Shown in pieces: positions 39,701-58,229 of a stretch of 64,000 nt of DNA. The DNA comes from Cinclus cinclus (Eukaryota; Chordata; Aves; Passeriformes; Cinclidae). The stretch's first letter is position 1, and the number at the start of each line of letters is the position of its first letter. The position numbers were made by a program, and so were the translations under genes. The notes below the pieces were generated by a model that worked only from the letters and a program-made list of their open reading frames with translations, searched no databases and had not been told where the DNA came from. The stretch covers positions 4,088,102 to 4,152,101 of the forward strand of contig NC_085055.1 in NCBI RefSeq assembly GCF_963662255.1. The letters are read 5' to 3'.

Positions 39701-42700
39701 TTCTGTATTGCATAACAATTTTTGTACTGCCTAACATTACTTACAGATTCTACACATTTATTTCTGGGAAATTGTTCACTGAAATGTTCCTGTGATTTCA
39801 CAAGGAAAATCAGGAGAGTCTACTATAATTTTTCAGAATTTGCCATCTATTTAGTTTCAAATTCACAGTGGCTGCTGTCTCTGAAAGCAATTAGAACACA
39901 GACTTGTAAGTCTTAGGAATAGAAAGGTATAAAATACTTTACAAATAATATTTTGGTATTAAAAAATGCCAATAAAGAATCATTATCTTCACTTCCAACA
40001 AAACAAAAAAAAAAAGCAAAACAAAACAGGCTCCCTGAGAGGGGTTTTAAAGGATTTTTTCAGTATAGAACATCGTGGTTTAGTGAGTTGGTTACCTGTT
40101 TTCTCAGGGAAATTTATTTATTTCATGTTCACTAAAGAACCTGCTGCTCTGTGGAGTGGGACATTCTCATCTCCAGTTCTAGCCAACAGGGACTGTGGTT
40201 TTTCTGCATCTCACAGACAAAAGTTTCTTCTCAGGACAAGATCAATTTAAAATGTAGATAAGAGCTAAAATATTTATTTTCCTAATATCAAATCAACTTA
40301 GCTCATATTGCAAGTTTAAAACTGCTGCAAGACCAACACAGGTAGAAACAAAACATTGTCCTTCATGTCTAATGAAAGAGAAGGGAGTTTTAAACATTAT
40401 TCTCTGTAACTGCTAAATCATTCACATATACACACCAATAAACCTTTGCCTTTGGACGAGTCTTGTGATTGTCCACTGAAAATTAATTTTGTTTTACTCA
40501 TCAATTAAGTTGCATTCTTATTAGCAGAGAAGAAGCCAAACACAACAAACTGAGTAACAAACCACCTAATAATTCTATATCCTGCCTAGCTAAGTTTGTG
40601 GGTTTATCTTTTTGCTGTAAATAAAAACAATTTTAAATCAACATCAATAGAGAAGAAAGCCACTATTCAAGAACATCAGTGAGAACCCCGTTACCTGTAA
40701 GGCCACTACTGTAATCCCTGATAATTTCTTGGGAGCAGAATCAAAGGACCACAGCGTGCAATTTCAATTAAAAAATCCAGCCAGAATAAATAGAGAAAAC
40801 ATGAAAAACAGTGATTTTTCTGGCACTCCGTTTGAAAGGAAGAGTTAAATTAATACATTAAAAGATCCTATCAGCTCTGACTTGTCTGAGTTATTAATTG
40901 AACACCTTCTTGGAAACACGTAGATAAAGACTTGTACCTTAGAGAATACGAGATAAGAGTGAAAGGAAAGGGGGAGAAATTAGCAGTTTTGCCAGTTCAC
41001 TCCCTTAATCGTCAAGCTAAGGCTGTTCAAAGCTGCCTGGAGCAGCGCAATATGGAATGGTAACGAAAGTGCGGGCTGGTGATGCAGCAGATAAAAACTT
41101 CAGGATTATCCTTAAACGTACTTATCTTTAGACACAGAAGAGGCTGTAAAGCCAGCTGAACGATATAAAGCTGTTCTAAAACAAGACAAATATCTACTCC
41201 ATGTGTTATAAGCAGTTCAAGCTGCTTCCTGCGATGAAAAACATAGGCTGTACGGTAGACATACTACAGCTAAGCACAATAGATCCCATGATACAGTTGT
41301 TTAAAGGAATATTAGAGTGATGAAAGAAGCGATGGAATTCTGCTCTTTAGGAGGCTCAGAACCGGCGAGAAAAAAAAAGTTTAAGCACTCTAATTTGGTA
41401 AATGTTGCTGATACTGGGAGTTTGCGAGCTAGAGGACAGCTTTATGCTCGGGTCTCCGGAAACAATAAGGCTGGATGGGGTTTTTTGCCCCGGGCAGGGG
41501 GAGAGCAGGAGAGCGCTGCTCAGCATTTCCCATGCTCCGGGATCCTTCCCACCCTGCTACACAGGACGGATCCAAGCAGCTCAGAATGGCACATCTGGAG
41601 TCAGCCGCAGTCCTGGGACCAAACCCCCCTCACCACTTCATTTCAGACAGTTTTCATCCTTTCTGCCTTGTTTTGTCCCCCACGGAGCGCAGTGAAGCGC
41701 CCAACTGTACAATTCAGATAATACCAAATACAGTAGTAAGAAAAAAAATCTTATTAAAATACTAATTGCCACACTAAAATGTTTCCTATGAAATTATCAA
41801 AGCTGCCAATATCCCATCATTAATGTACAAAAGTCTGATTATCTATTCAATAAAAACAGAGGAATTTCAGCCTTTAAACTCGTTATCGTGGCAAACCAGA
41901 ACGCTATGATAATGCACGAGAACTTCGGTTTGCAGCTGTAAAATTCCCAAAAGTCCTGTGACTTGGTTATAACTTTGTTACAGATTATTACCTTCCTCAC
42001 TCACACAACTCCCACGTTCGCTTTTGGGAAACAAAGTGTATAGTCCACAAAAGCAAGCAGTAAATTTATTTTAAATAAATGAGAAATATTGAAGGCAATT
42101 TATCCTACAACATATTGCTGTGTACTGGAAAGCCTGACGTTTGCACGTCTAGTTGCAATTCATACAATGCATTTTTAGAGGCAAAAGTAAAAATTAATAT
42201 CTGCAAATGCAGATCTCTGACACTGTTTTCAATGGGGTCAAATTGTCAAAATACTTTGCCAAGGTGAATCCTAGACAGGGTAGACAGGAATAAAAGTCTT
42301 TAATTTGTGCGAAGATACGCTTTAATTATTTTATTAACCAGACCTAAACTGCAAATTAATAGTGTTTTGAGCGAGCTTGAAGGGGAATAAAAATCTAGTA
42401 TTAACCAACATTTCTTGATCACTTCAGTTTATCTAGAATATACATTGAAAGATGCATTTTAAATACTATTTAAATAAGGATAACAATTCATTTTAGTGCC
42501 TTCTTGTGAGACTTAAATAACATTTTTTTAAATTTTTGCTTTGAATTGGATTCCAAAACAATTTATTTAAATTGAAAACACTTCCAATTAATAGCAGTTT
42601 GTCTGTAGTTAAAAAAAAACACCCAAAACAACCAAGTATTTGCACATAGTTTCACTTAAATTCCGCTTTTTGCACATTACAAACGAATGGCTGTTGCCAT

Positions 42701-45700
42701 CTACCGTTGGAAGAATGGGATCAACAGCAAGAGATAACAGCACAGATAAGACATGCGGAACAAAGTCTTCAGCAGCCAGAGAGGATCAGCTCTTCTTACT
42801 TGAACCTTTGAAATACGAAACTCAAGTGACCGAAGAAAGGTAGAAAAAAGTCCCTTCTACTCCTAAGCCACTGTCATTTTTAGGTGTGATCCAATTGGGA
42901 TGCAAACACGAACCCAAACTTTAAGAACTTAATTTTGTATGGATCTGAGGGTTTGGAAGGCTTCACCCAGAACCTAAAGTTGAGTACATACAATTTTTTT
43001 AAAAAATTAACTAATAAAGCTTAATTTTAAAATACCATTAGGCCCAAGTTACGATCATGCCTCTGCAGTCTGGAAACTGTAAATGCGGGAGGTAAAAGCC
43101 GTGCCCCAGGTGCCTGAGCACAGCCGTGCCATGCAGAGTTCTGGCTGGAAAATGGACTTGACCCAAGCCAAGGGCAGGGCAGAGTCACCCAGCACAGGAC
43201 CAGGAGCCAGAGTGGTTCTCACAGGCTCTCATGCCAGAGGTTTAACACCTCCTGGGGTTGGTTTTTCCAAACTTCTTTTGGATAAAACAACTTCCCAGCT
43301 TGGGTGCGTTGAGCTGAATGCAGAGAACTGGGCAAAGAAAGGCACAGAAAGTTATTATATTCTTACACAATCGTTAGTCCACGGTTTTTAGTATTTACAG
43401 ATATTTGATTGCATGTCTTCACTTTACTGTTAAATTACTTACGTATAAATAATTGAGACATATGCTTCTTCCATTCCTTTTCCTGATAAATATCCTGAGA
43501 TACCACTTCCAACCACATGTTGAAGGTACCCCTTGTTGAGGCAACCTACAAACAGAATTAGGGTAGGGTTCTATTAATGTTTGCCAGACCTGTCGGAGGT
43601 TAAACAGCCTTTGAATTAAACCATTCTTTACTCTTTGATGATTATTATTTTTCTTTAAGACACTTTTTGTTGCCTCTAAGCAAGGTCAACTTGAACTGTA
43701 TTGCTAGACTCAATAACTCAGTACAATGCTAACTCTGCTCGTGCTGTTCTTACAAACTCTGTGTGTGCTGTCACCTCTGCTAACAACTTTGGGAAGTGTT
43801 AAGCAGAATTCTCAGCAAGTGAAAAAACTCCAGCTTCTCTGTTGGTCATTTCAAACACAAGGCAAAGTGTACTTTATATTTGCATACAAAGTCACACCAA
43901 CATGTGAATCTATACTTGTCCGTCTTTACAAACCTCTTGCACTGATTTAAATCTTCCTTAGTTTGTTTGTTGCGCACTGACACATCACATCCAACCCAAA
44001 CAACCAGGATAGTTTTTAAACCAATGCAAGAAAGCTAAAACTTACCCTGGGAACAGATTAATGAAAGCAGTGTAAGATAAAATCCTGCTGCTTTCATATA
44101 CAGGGAGTAAAAAAGGGCAACGACCCTGAGAGGTGACTGAAAGAGGGTCAAGGTAGAGCCAAGAGTGGAGCACAGCTCAGGACAGCACCACAGCTGGGAT
44201 CTACCTGGCTGAGACCTCATCTGAGAAACCAGCACTGGGAAATGTGGTGATGGGGGAGGAGTGTCTGTCCCCTCATCCCCTCGTGGGGCCCAGGTCTGCC
44301 AGCTCCCAAAACACCCTCACAGCTGTTTGCACAACCACTGTAACGCCACCCCTCCTGCTATACCGCCCTAAAGCATGGAATATGGGATCCCCTAAAGCAT
44401 TTCAGCCATGGTCTGCTGTCTTGTTTTCCTAGGTTCTCCACAGAAGAGGATCCGTTTTCCCACAGGGGCAGAAAGCTCTGGGGTGTTCAGAAAGAGCACA
44501 CGAGAAGATGACCATGTAAAAGGAAGGCATACAGGAGTGCAGCGTGGCCACTTCATCCTGCCGGGGGGACAAGCAGGGCTGGGTCACTTTTGGCCAGCAC
44601 TGTCCGTGTACCCAGCCTGATACAGCAAATGTCGTGTGATTCTCCTTGAACGACAGCAGAGCCTACCTTAAACAGACCTGAGGCAGCTGTCCTTCAAAGC
44701 TCAGCCTAAACATCTGCTACAGAACCTCCTGACCACTCGGGGCCAATTCCTGAGCATCTGGCACTCCGTAAGTCCAGCAAGTCACCCAGGACGTGCAAAC
44801 CTAAACCCCAAACTAACAGAATGGCAGCCCGGGGTGTGAACCTCAATAATGCCCTTTCATAACTCTATTGAGCATAAGCGCTCCTTTTCTCCCAAACAGA
44901 AACAGGATTTTTCAAATATTTTGAAATTAAACAAATCTGGATATATTAAGATGAGCACTTGTATCCCGGGGGAAGAAAAGTAACCTAATGCCAGATGATA
45001 CAAGATGGAGCTGTTGCTGCGGAAGGTAGTTACTGTTGGCTGCCAGGTGAATTTTTTCCTATCTGCTCTGACAAGAAACATTGAATACAATTGCTTTGAC
45101 ACAGTTGCAAATGGTTTTAAACACTTCAAGATCGAAACAGCCGAGACCTTCTGTTTGCATTCCTAAAAAGCCACATTAGCACGTCTTTCGGCGTGTTTCA
45201 CTGAGGCAGGTAGGGCAGCTGTGCAGGCTGTTCAGAAACAGTAGCAAGCTGTACCTACAGCTCCATTTGTCGCATTTGTCACTTGTCCTCTCTGCAACAG
45301 TGTTACATTGTAGTTTTCCTTGTTGCCATACATAGAAACAAAACTAGACCACGTTGAGTTCCCTAGCATTTTCTCTCTGACAGGAGGATCTGCAAAGCAC
45401 ATGCTTTTTAACATCAGAAAATTTGGCAGTTTCAGCTTATCACCCCTCTCAGAAGGGACAGCTAAAAAAAAAAAATGTCATTTAGAATGCCACCTAACCA
45501 GATTTATTTAGAAGACAAAACTTTTTTTCAGAAATACAATTGTAAGTAGAGTTTCATTTGAAAAGCAATGTCCTAAGTACATGAAATATCTTGGCCCTGC
45601 ATGTTTAGTTGAGAGTCTGAAATGAAGTATTTGATGCTAAGTGGAAGCTGCTGCCTGGAAACAAGATAAAACAGTGAAAACACAATTGTTTGAACTAAAA

Positions 45701-46200
45701 AAGAACATTACCATCAGCAGGGCCAGCGCTAGTTCTAGCTGGATCAGATTTATTAAGCAAATTCAGATTCCAGTATCAGAAAGGCCCTACATATCTTCAA
45801 GTGTGTGGGGTTGGACTCTCCTGTTTCTGTTTATTCTGGCTGAAGAAGGTCTCTTTCCAACAGAATCAAAAAATTAAGTACCCAAGTTCACTTCCATCCT
45901 CTGTGCAAAGAAAAAAACAGAAAGCCACAAGATGGCACTGGTCAAACACCCAGGATATTAACGGAGCCCTGGTAAATGAGCACTGATGATGCCCAAGCCC
46001 AGTTTGTAGAGCTATGCCTGCATCCCACACGTGTGCAAGTCTGGTGAACCTTCTGGAGTGGCTGATGCCAGGTACAGAAGTACCAAAAAGGTTTAGCTGT
46101 GGCCAGAAGTAACAGCAGAGGTAACTGAGCAGCCAATTCCTGGGATGGTGATGGCACAGGATGGGCCCTGGGCATTCCTCCCTCAGGCAGACAGCTTGCA

Positions 46201-46268
46201 GGTTTGGTGCTGTGAGTTTGGCACAAAGCGGGAAGGTTCGGTGCCGTGCCTTTGGCACACATTGGAGA
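46201..46268 (+). repeat. Imperfect 34-bp tandem duplication
   Basis: Two adjacent 34-base units both start GGTT.GGTGC and contain TTTGGCACA. They differ at several positions. The pair lies about 330 bases beyond the 3' end of TERC. Confidence 0.75.
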
Positions 46269-46601
46269 GGTTTTTCTCCCTGAGCACAGGGAGAGGAATG
46301 CTAAGCGAGGACAAGCCACAACACCTTCCCTTCACAATTCTTGCTCCACACCGCAGCAAAGTATTTGTCCTCAGCTCCCCGTGCTCTGTCTCTCACGTTT
46401 TCTTGAACTCCATGAATAAAATTCAGCATTTCTGAACTTCCATCACTGCATGGGTCTCCTAGAGGTCTCTCCATCTCCGCATCCCTCCAACAGCTCCCAC
46501 TCTGAGAGGAGCACAGGATAAATCTCGGCAGGGTCCCGAGGCTTTGGGGGTTCCAGCCAGCCCAGCAGAGCCGGGCCCTCCCGGCGGGGATGGGGGTCTG
46601 G

Positions 46602-47040
46602 GGGTGTCGGGGCGGCGCCGGCCGCGCACTCCACGTCTCAGGGAGCTGCGGCTGCTCAGCGCCGGGCAGCACCGCCCCTCTTTGCTCTGCTGGGGTCCCC
46701 CCGCCGCCCCGGCCCTCTGCTCCCGGCCTCCGCCAAGGCTGACAGAGACGAACTCTTCGCGGGGGTAGCGGCGCTGAGCCTGCCGACCGCGGCCTTCACA
46801 GGGGCGAAGGCGGGAGCATCCCCGGCTGCGGAGAAGGAACACTGACCCCAGCGTGGGCCGGGGTGCGGATTCCCATCGCTGGCTTTTTTTGAGGCAGAAA
46901 CTTTTTTTCCCCCACCCCCTTCCCCTGGACCGCTCCCCATGCCAGCTGAAAGTCAGCGAGTAAAACAGCGGGCGAGCGTGAGGTACGCGGCAGCCATTAG
47001 GGTTAGTCCGCCGCAGGGCCTGCCCACCCCAGCACAGGAC
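46602..47040 (-). ncRNA. TERC: Telomerase RNA component (TERC)
   Basis: TERC is the template and scaffold RNA of telomerase in the nucleus. On the minus strand the template CTAACCCTAAT lies at 47006-46996. It is followed by P2a (46978-46974 with 46935-46931), P2b (46969-46966 with 46948-46945) and P3 (46959-46954 with 46881-46876), with seven A before the second P3 strand. The text CTCGCTGACTTTCAGC is shared with human TERC as I remember it. CR4/CR5 is at 46762-46737, with P6.1 reading AGAGTTCGTCTCT (46756-46744). An H box AGAGCA (46688-46683) precedes a hairpin closed by a 10-bp stem (46678-46669 with 46618-46609), then an ACA box at 46607-46605 and three bases. A CAB-like TGAG is at 46640-46637. 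The length of about 440 nt suits the family. The 5' end is estimated from promoter spacing and may be off by about 15 bases. MECOM and MYNN are the expected neighbours. Confidence 0.95.
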
Positions 47041-47063
47041 GCAACTGCTCCGCGCTCCGTCTC

Positions 47064-47160
47064 TTGTACCCCGAGGCCTCGCCCTCCGCGTCCCCATTGG
47101 TTAGAGGGGAGCGCTCCCCCTCTGCCATTGGCTGCGGTGGGGAATGGGGCGGGGTGCGGC
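47064..47160 (-). promoter_or_regulatory. TERC: TERC promoter: two CCAAT boxes, GC box, weak TATA-like site
   Basis: Reading the minus strand, CCAAT boxes are at 47100-47096 and 47131-47127, 31 bases apart (about three helical turns), as expected for NF-Y. A GC box (GGGGCGGGG) lies at about 47146-47154. A perfect palindrome, GGGGAGCGCTCCCC, sits between the CCAAT boxes at 47106-47119. A weak TATA-like TACAAG is at 47069-47064, which would place the start near 47035-47045. CCAAT and Sp1 sites are also known in mammalian TERC promoters. Confidence 0.7.
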
Positions 47161-47299
47161 AGACGGCGGCAGTTTTGGAGTGCGCCGCGTGCTCGCGGGA
47201 GCGCGCCTGGAAGGGAGCGCGCCTTCCCTGCCCCGCGGCCGCGGGTCCGGGACAGGACCGGCGACCCGGAACCGGGCCTGAGGCTTGCAGCGGAATTTG

Positions 47300-49520
47300 G
47301 GGGCTGCTGCCAGTGATTTGGAGACGGTCCCTGGTGCTTGTGAGCCTGAGCCTGCGTTCAGGTCCATCCCTTCCCACTTGAGGATCCCTGAATGAATAAC
47401 CAGGCTGTTCCTCTCCCACCATTCCCCCAAAGCAGAGCTGTGCCAGCCCCACCACGCCCCTCCTCCCTCTCCCATGCTGTGTTGGATGATGGTTTTTATT
47501 CATCTCTGCCGCGACCTCTCTTTGTGCGAGGCGGATGCTCCCTGCGGTGCTCCCTGGAGCATTCACCTGGGACTCTCCTCTGCTACCTTCTGTTCCTCAG
47601 AGAGGCTTTTGTGTGTTTGCTTTTCCACCCTGAGATTTCCATGGAAAAGCAAGACGTTTTGCAAGCACAAAGGAGTGTGAGACAATAGTGTAGAGCTCTT
47701 GGTCTTCCCAACTTTAGTTGCAGGATTGCTCTGGTAAAGAGCCTCTTAAAAAAGTATTTTTTATCTATTCAGAAAGATGTATTCACGGACTTGAAGGAAT
47801 AAATGGTGCTAGATGTTATGATTTTTTGTGGTGTGCTATGGACACAGGCTTCTCCCTGCTTGTTCCCAGATTGCTGTAATCTTGGGTTCTTTTCCAGTAA
47901 GTGTTAAGGAAAATCTTTTCTAAAGATACATCTATTTTAGAATCATTTCTGTGCACTGTGTTAGGCTCAGCCTCCCTGTACTCTGTCACAGTAATCTGCA
48001 TGGGCTGGAAGTCACTGAGGGAAGCAAGGAGCCTTCTGTCCAATCTGAAATCTTAGGAGGAACTCTGATTTTCACCTCAACACCTGGAACCATGTATTCA
48101 TCTTAATTCCAGGGGAGAGCTCACCAGAAAATACAATAAAGGACTGGAGTGGAAGTCCTTATGCCAACATGATGAAGATTCATTAATTCGTTCGAGATTT
48201 GGAGCAGAACTTGCCAATCCTGCCAACTCTGTGCCAAAATCAGGAGGGTAAAAGAGGCTTTCAGGACAATTAAAACCTTAAGTCTGAACCATAACATTAT
48301 GGAAGGTGGAAAGTTTTATTCACATTGCTGAGATTGTTAGTCATCCCTTCCTAAAGCCTGAAGCACACCTAACATAATTTTTCTTTAAAGCCTTGTACAA
48401 GCAGCTCCTCAGCTCCTGTGACTTGTGAAGTGCCACTTTCAGAATCCATGCTACATGATCTGTGAGCTCACAGCTGTCCAGGTCAAACTGGAAAATACCA
48501 GGGGGAAAGCAGCAGCCTGCAGGGGTTGGTGTCACTGATTGTCACTGTGGGTGACACCGTCACTGGAGTCTGTCACACAGCCTGTGCTGAGACCTGGAGA
48601 CAGAGTGGGAGCACAGCCTGGGCTGACACAGCTGGCACGGCAGCCTGCTCAGGGGAGAACTCTGCCATTTCTATCCCACAGCCTCCCATTTCCCCAGGAC
48701 ATGACAATCCAACGCTTTTCTGGATAAGTACAGGAATCAAACAAAATACCGTGGTATTGGACAAGCACTTTTCCACCCCAGTCTCCATGGCAACACCAGC
48801 ATCTCTGGCATCTCACCAACATTTTTGGTCAAGGTGTATTGGGGATGTCCCAGATAAAGAACATTGGGAATGTGTCCACTTCAGTTATGGGTTTTGTTTT
48901 TTAAAAATACTGGGAATGCATTTGACCAGCTCACATTCCAGGTAACTTCAGCTCCTCGGAAAAGGTTACAGGATGTATCTTTCCACCAGCTGGAGTCTGG
49001 CTCATGTTTCCCTCTCCAAAAAGTGGCAAAACCACATTCCCTTCTGTAGCTCCTCCCAAGATTTATTATTTCAGTTCCTGGTACACTAGAAAATCCAGGA
49101 GGATTAGTCACTTCCCCATTCTCCAGATCCAGCTCTAGCGAGAGGCCTGCGGAGCAGACGCTGCCGGGTGTCACATGCCCGGTGCCCAGCTCCCGGCTCT
49201 CCAGTCCGCTGGATCATCACGGCCCTGCCCTGCCAGCAGTAACAAACATTCCCCTTCTCCCTGAAGTTTCTGGTTCCCGCTGACGCTGTCTCTCCTGGTG
49301 TGCGTGGAGAGTGCCTGGCGCACCTGCAGAGACCCGCTCTGGGGGTGACCTGCCGGCACTGCGGGGGGACAGGAGGCAGGGGGAGGCTGCGGGCTCCGGG
49401 GGCGTTTGGCAGAGTCCGTGAGGTGCAGGTTCCCGCTGGGCGCGGGGCTTCGGGCGCGGTGCGGGGTAGGAGGGGACGCGGAGTAAACAGCGAAGAACGA
49501 CAGAGCGGGGATTGGGAGGG
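47300..49520. other. TERC-MYNN spacer, no gene seen (ACTRT3 absent)
   Basis: This is the interval where mammals carry the single-exon actin-related gene ACTRT3. No frame long enough or resembling actin is found on either strand, either intact or as a recognisable remnant. The sequence is of mixed composition, with a short hairpin at 48528-48558 (GGTGTCAC paired with GTGACACC). Confidence 0.6.
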
Positions 49521-49526
49521 CAGAGA

Positions 49527-49540
49527 GATATTATATATAC
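49527..49540 (+). promoter_or_regulatory. TATA-like element upstream of the tRNA gene
   Basis: The run GATATTATATATAC lies 26 to 39 bases before the tRNA 5' end, in an otherwise GC-rich setting. TATA-like upstream elements can help position TFIIIB at some tRNA genes. Function here is inferred only from spacing. Confidence 0.4.
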
Positions 49541-49565
49541 AACTGAAAGGACACCCACCAGCGGC

Positions 49566-49638
49566 GTTTCCGTAGTGTAGTGGTTATCACGTTCGCCTAA
49601 CACGCGAAAGGTCCCCGGTTCGAAACCGGGCGGAAACA
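49566..49638 (+). tRNA. tRNA-Val (anticodon AAC)
   Basis: Seventy-three bases fold into a complete cloverleaf. The acceptor stem GTTTCCG pairs fully with CGGAAAC, followed by discriminator A. The anticodon stem TTCGC/GCGAA closes the loop CTAACAC, giving anticodon AAC, which reads the Val codon GUU (and others after inosine formation). The T arm is CCCGG-TTCGAAA-CCGGG. The internal promoter is intact, with an A box around TAGTGTAGTGG and a B box GGTTCGAAACC. No intron is present and CCA is not encoded as a tail (ACACCA follows by chance). A T6 terminator lies 21 bases downstream. I recall a tRNA-Val(AAC) gene just upstream of MYNN in humans too, so this looks like a conserved neighbour. Confidence 0.97.
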
Positions 49639-49658
49639 CCAGCCGTGGGAGCTGCTTC

Positions 49659-49664
49659 TTTTTT
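49659..49664 (+). terminator. RNA polymerase III T6 terminator for tRNA-Val
   Basis: A run of six T lies 21 bases after the mature tRNA 3' end, enough to end RNA polymerase III transcription. Confidence 0.8.
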
Positions 49665-49779
49665 CCGGACTACAGCACTATTCTCGGTTTCTCAACTCCC
49701 TGGCCAGAGTTATTTTATTTAGAGCCGCGGCGCGGCCCGGCAGGGATATTAAACCCGTTTTGCTCCCCGATTTGGCGAG

Positions 49780-49883
49780 CCGCCCCCGGCGCGGAGGCCG
49801 GAACTCGCGTCCCGGAAGGGGCGGTGGCGTCACCGGGGCATGGCGGCCTGAACGCAGCGCGCAGCCCTCTCTCCCCTCCGCAG
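49780..49883 (+). other. MYNN: MYNN 5'UTR exon 1 (candidate)
   Basis: The coding exon begins after an acceptor at 50476-50477, so an upstream non-coding exon is required. The best donor in the island is CCGCAG|GTGCGC, with GT at 49884-49885. That would give an intron of about 594 bases. The 5' limit is a guess. The exon would contain a tiny upstream frame at 49840-49851. Confidence 0.5.
49840..49851 (+). other. Putative minimal upstream ORF in MYNN 5'UTR (M-A-A-stop)
   Basis: ATG GCG GCC TGA has G at both -3 and +4, a good initiation context. It is out of frame with the MYNN start once exons 1 and 2 are joined. It matters only if transcription begins upstream of 49840. Confidence 0.35.
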
Positions 49884-50507
49884 GTGCGCGGGGCCCGCGG
49901 CGCTCGGGCCGGGCCGGGCCGGGCAGTGCCGGGGGGCGCGGGGGGACGCGCGGGCGGCGGGGCCGGGCCGAGCCGGGCGAGGCGAAGCGGGGAGGGCGCT
50001 GCGGGCTCCGTCCCGTCTGGCGGCGGGGCCGGGCCGGGGGCGCTGCGGGGTTGCGGGTCCCGCGCCCCGTTCGCTGCCGACGCGGCCAAAACTCCGGGCC
50101 CGGGAACCGCGCCGGCACCGAATGGCGAGCACTCCGGACTGCCGGTGCCGGTGCTGAGCGCAGTCCGGTCCGAGCCGCGCGGTCCGAGCCTCGGGCCGCT
50201 CCCCGGGGCCCGGGTGTGACACGGTGTGACGAGTCCCGGGTTTAGCCGGGCTAATCCCGGGGGGGGGGACCGGGAGCGCACGGCCTCTGCCCGCGCCCCC
50301 GCGCTCCGCCGCTGGAACCGCAGCTCGAGCAGCAGCCAGCATCTCGCTGTCCCTTGCTGCTGGCAGACTGTCCGGAGTGAGCGCGGACGCTCACTGATCT
50401 GTGATCATTAACTCTATTAAGGGGTAAAAAAGGTGAAATCCTGCACGTAAACTGATTTTATTTGTTTGTTTATGCAGATCGGAAAGTGTCTGCAGCGCGT
50501 TCTCAAA

Positions 50508-58229
<7,722 letters not shown>

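Larger units (their letters stand above)
30180..46440. other. MECOM-TERC intergenic region, no gene supported
   Basis: About 16 kb of AT-rich DNA. The open frames are short and show no family features, paired splice sites or codon bias. Two degenerate interspersed repeats are listed separately. Blocks near 38.3-42.6 kb rich in TAAT, ATTA and TTAAT motifs have the look of conserved developmental non-coding DNA, but I cannot show conservation. Confidence 0.5.
46550..47300. promoter_or_regulatory. CpG island covering TERC and its promoter
   Basis: A GC-rich, CpG-rich block spans the whole TERC gene and about 250 bases upstream. Its right part (47160-47290) has no recognised gene and could support divergent transcription to the right. 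Confidence 0.7.
49690..50300 (+). promoter_or_regulatory. MYNN: MYNN CpG-island promoter
   Basis: A dense CpG island precedes the first coding exon. It contains ETS-type motifs (CCGGAAG at 49812-49818 and a nearby CCGGAA), a CRE-like GGCGTCACC near 49827, and a GGGCC run at 49906-49923. These are common in TATA-less housekeeping promoters. The transcription start is probably near 49780-49850, but this is an inference. Confidence 0.7.

Noticed and set aside
46996..47006. Interstitial telomeric repeat
   Set aside because: Only about one and a half TTAGGG units are present, and the flanking pseudoknot shows it is the telomerase RNA template.
46459..47097. A 212-residue minus-strand frame
   Set aside because: It lies over TERC on the same strand. 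RNA structural motifs explain the sequence and there is no protein signature.
48528..48558. Small hairpin as a miRNA or binding-site cluster
   Set aside because: The 8-bp arms are too short for a miRNA precursor and no other support was found.
47300..49520. ACTRT3, expected by comparison with humans
   Set aside because: No actin-like frame, whole or broken, is visible on either strand.
50466..50507. Earlier in-frame MYNN ATG at 50466
   Set aside because: It lies upstream of the splice acceptor at 50476-50477, so it is intronic. The conserved start MQYSHHC is at 50508.
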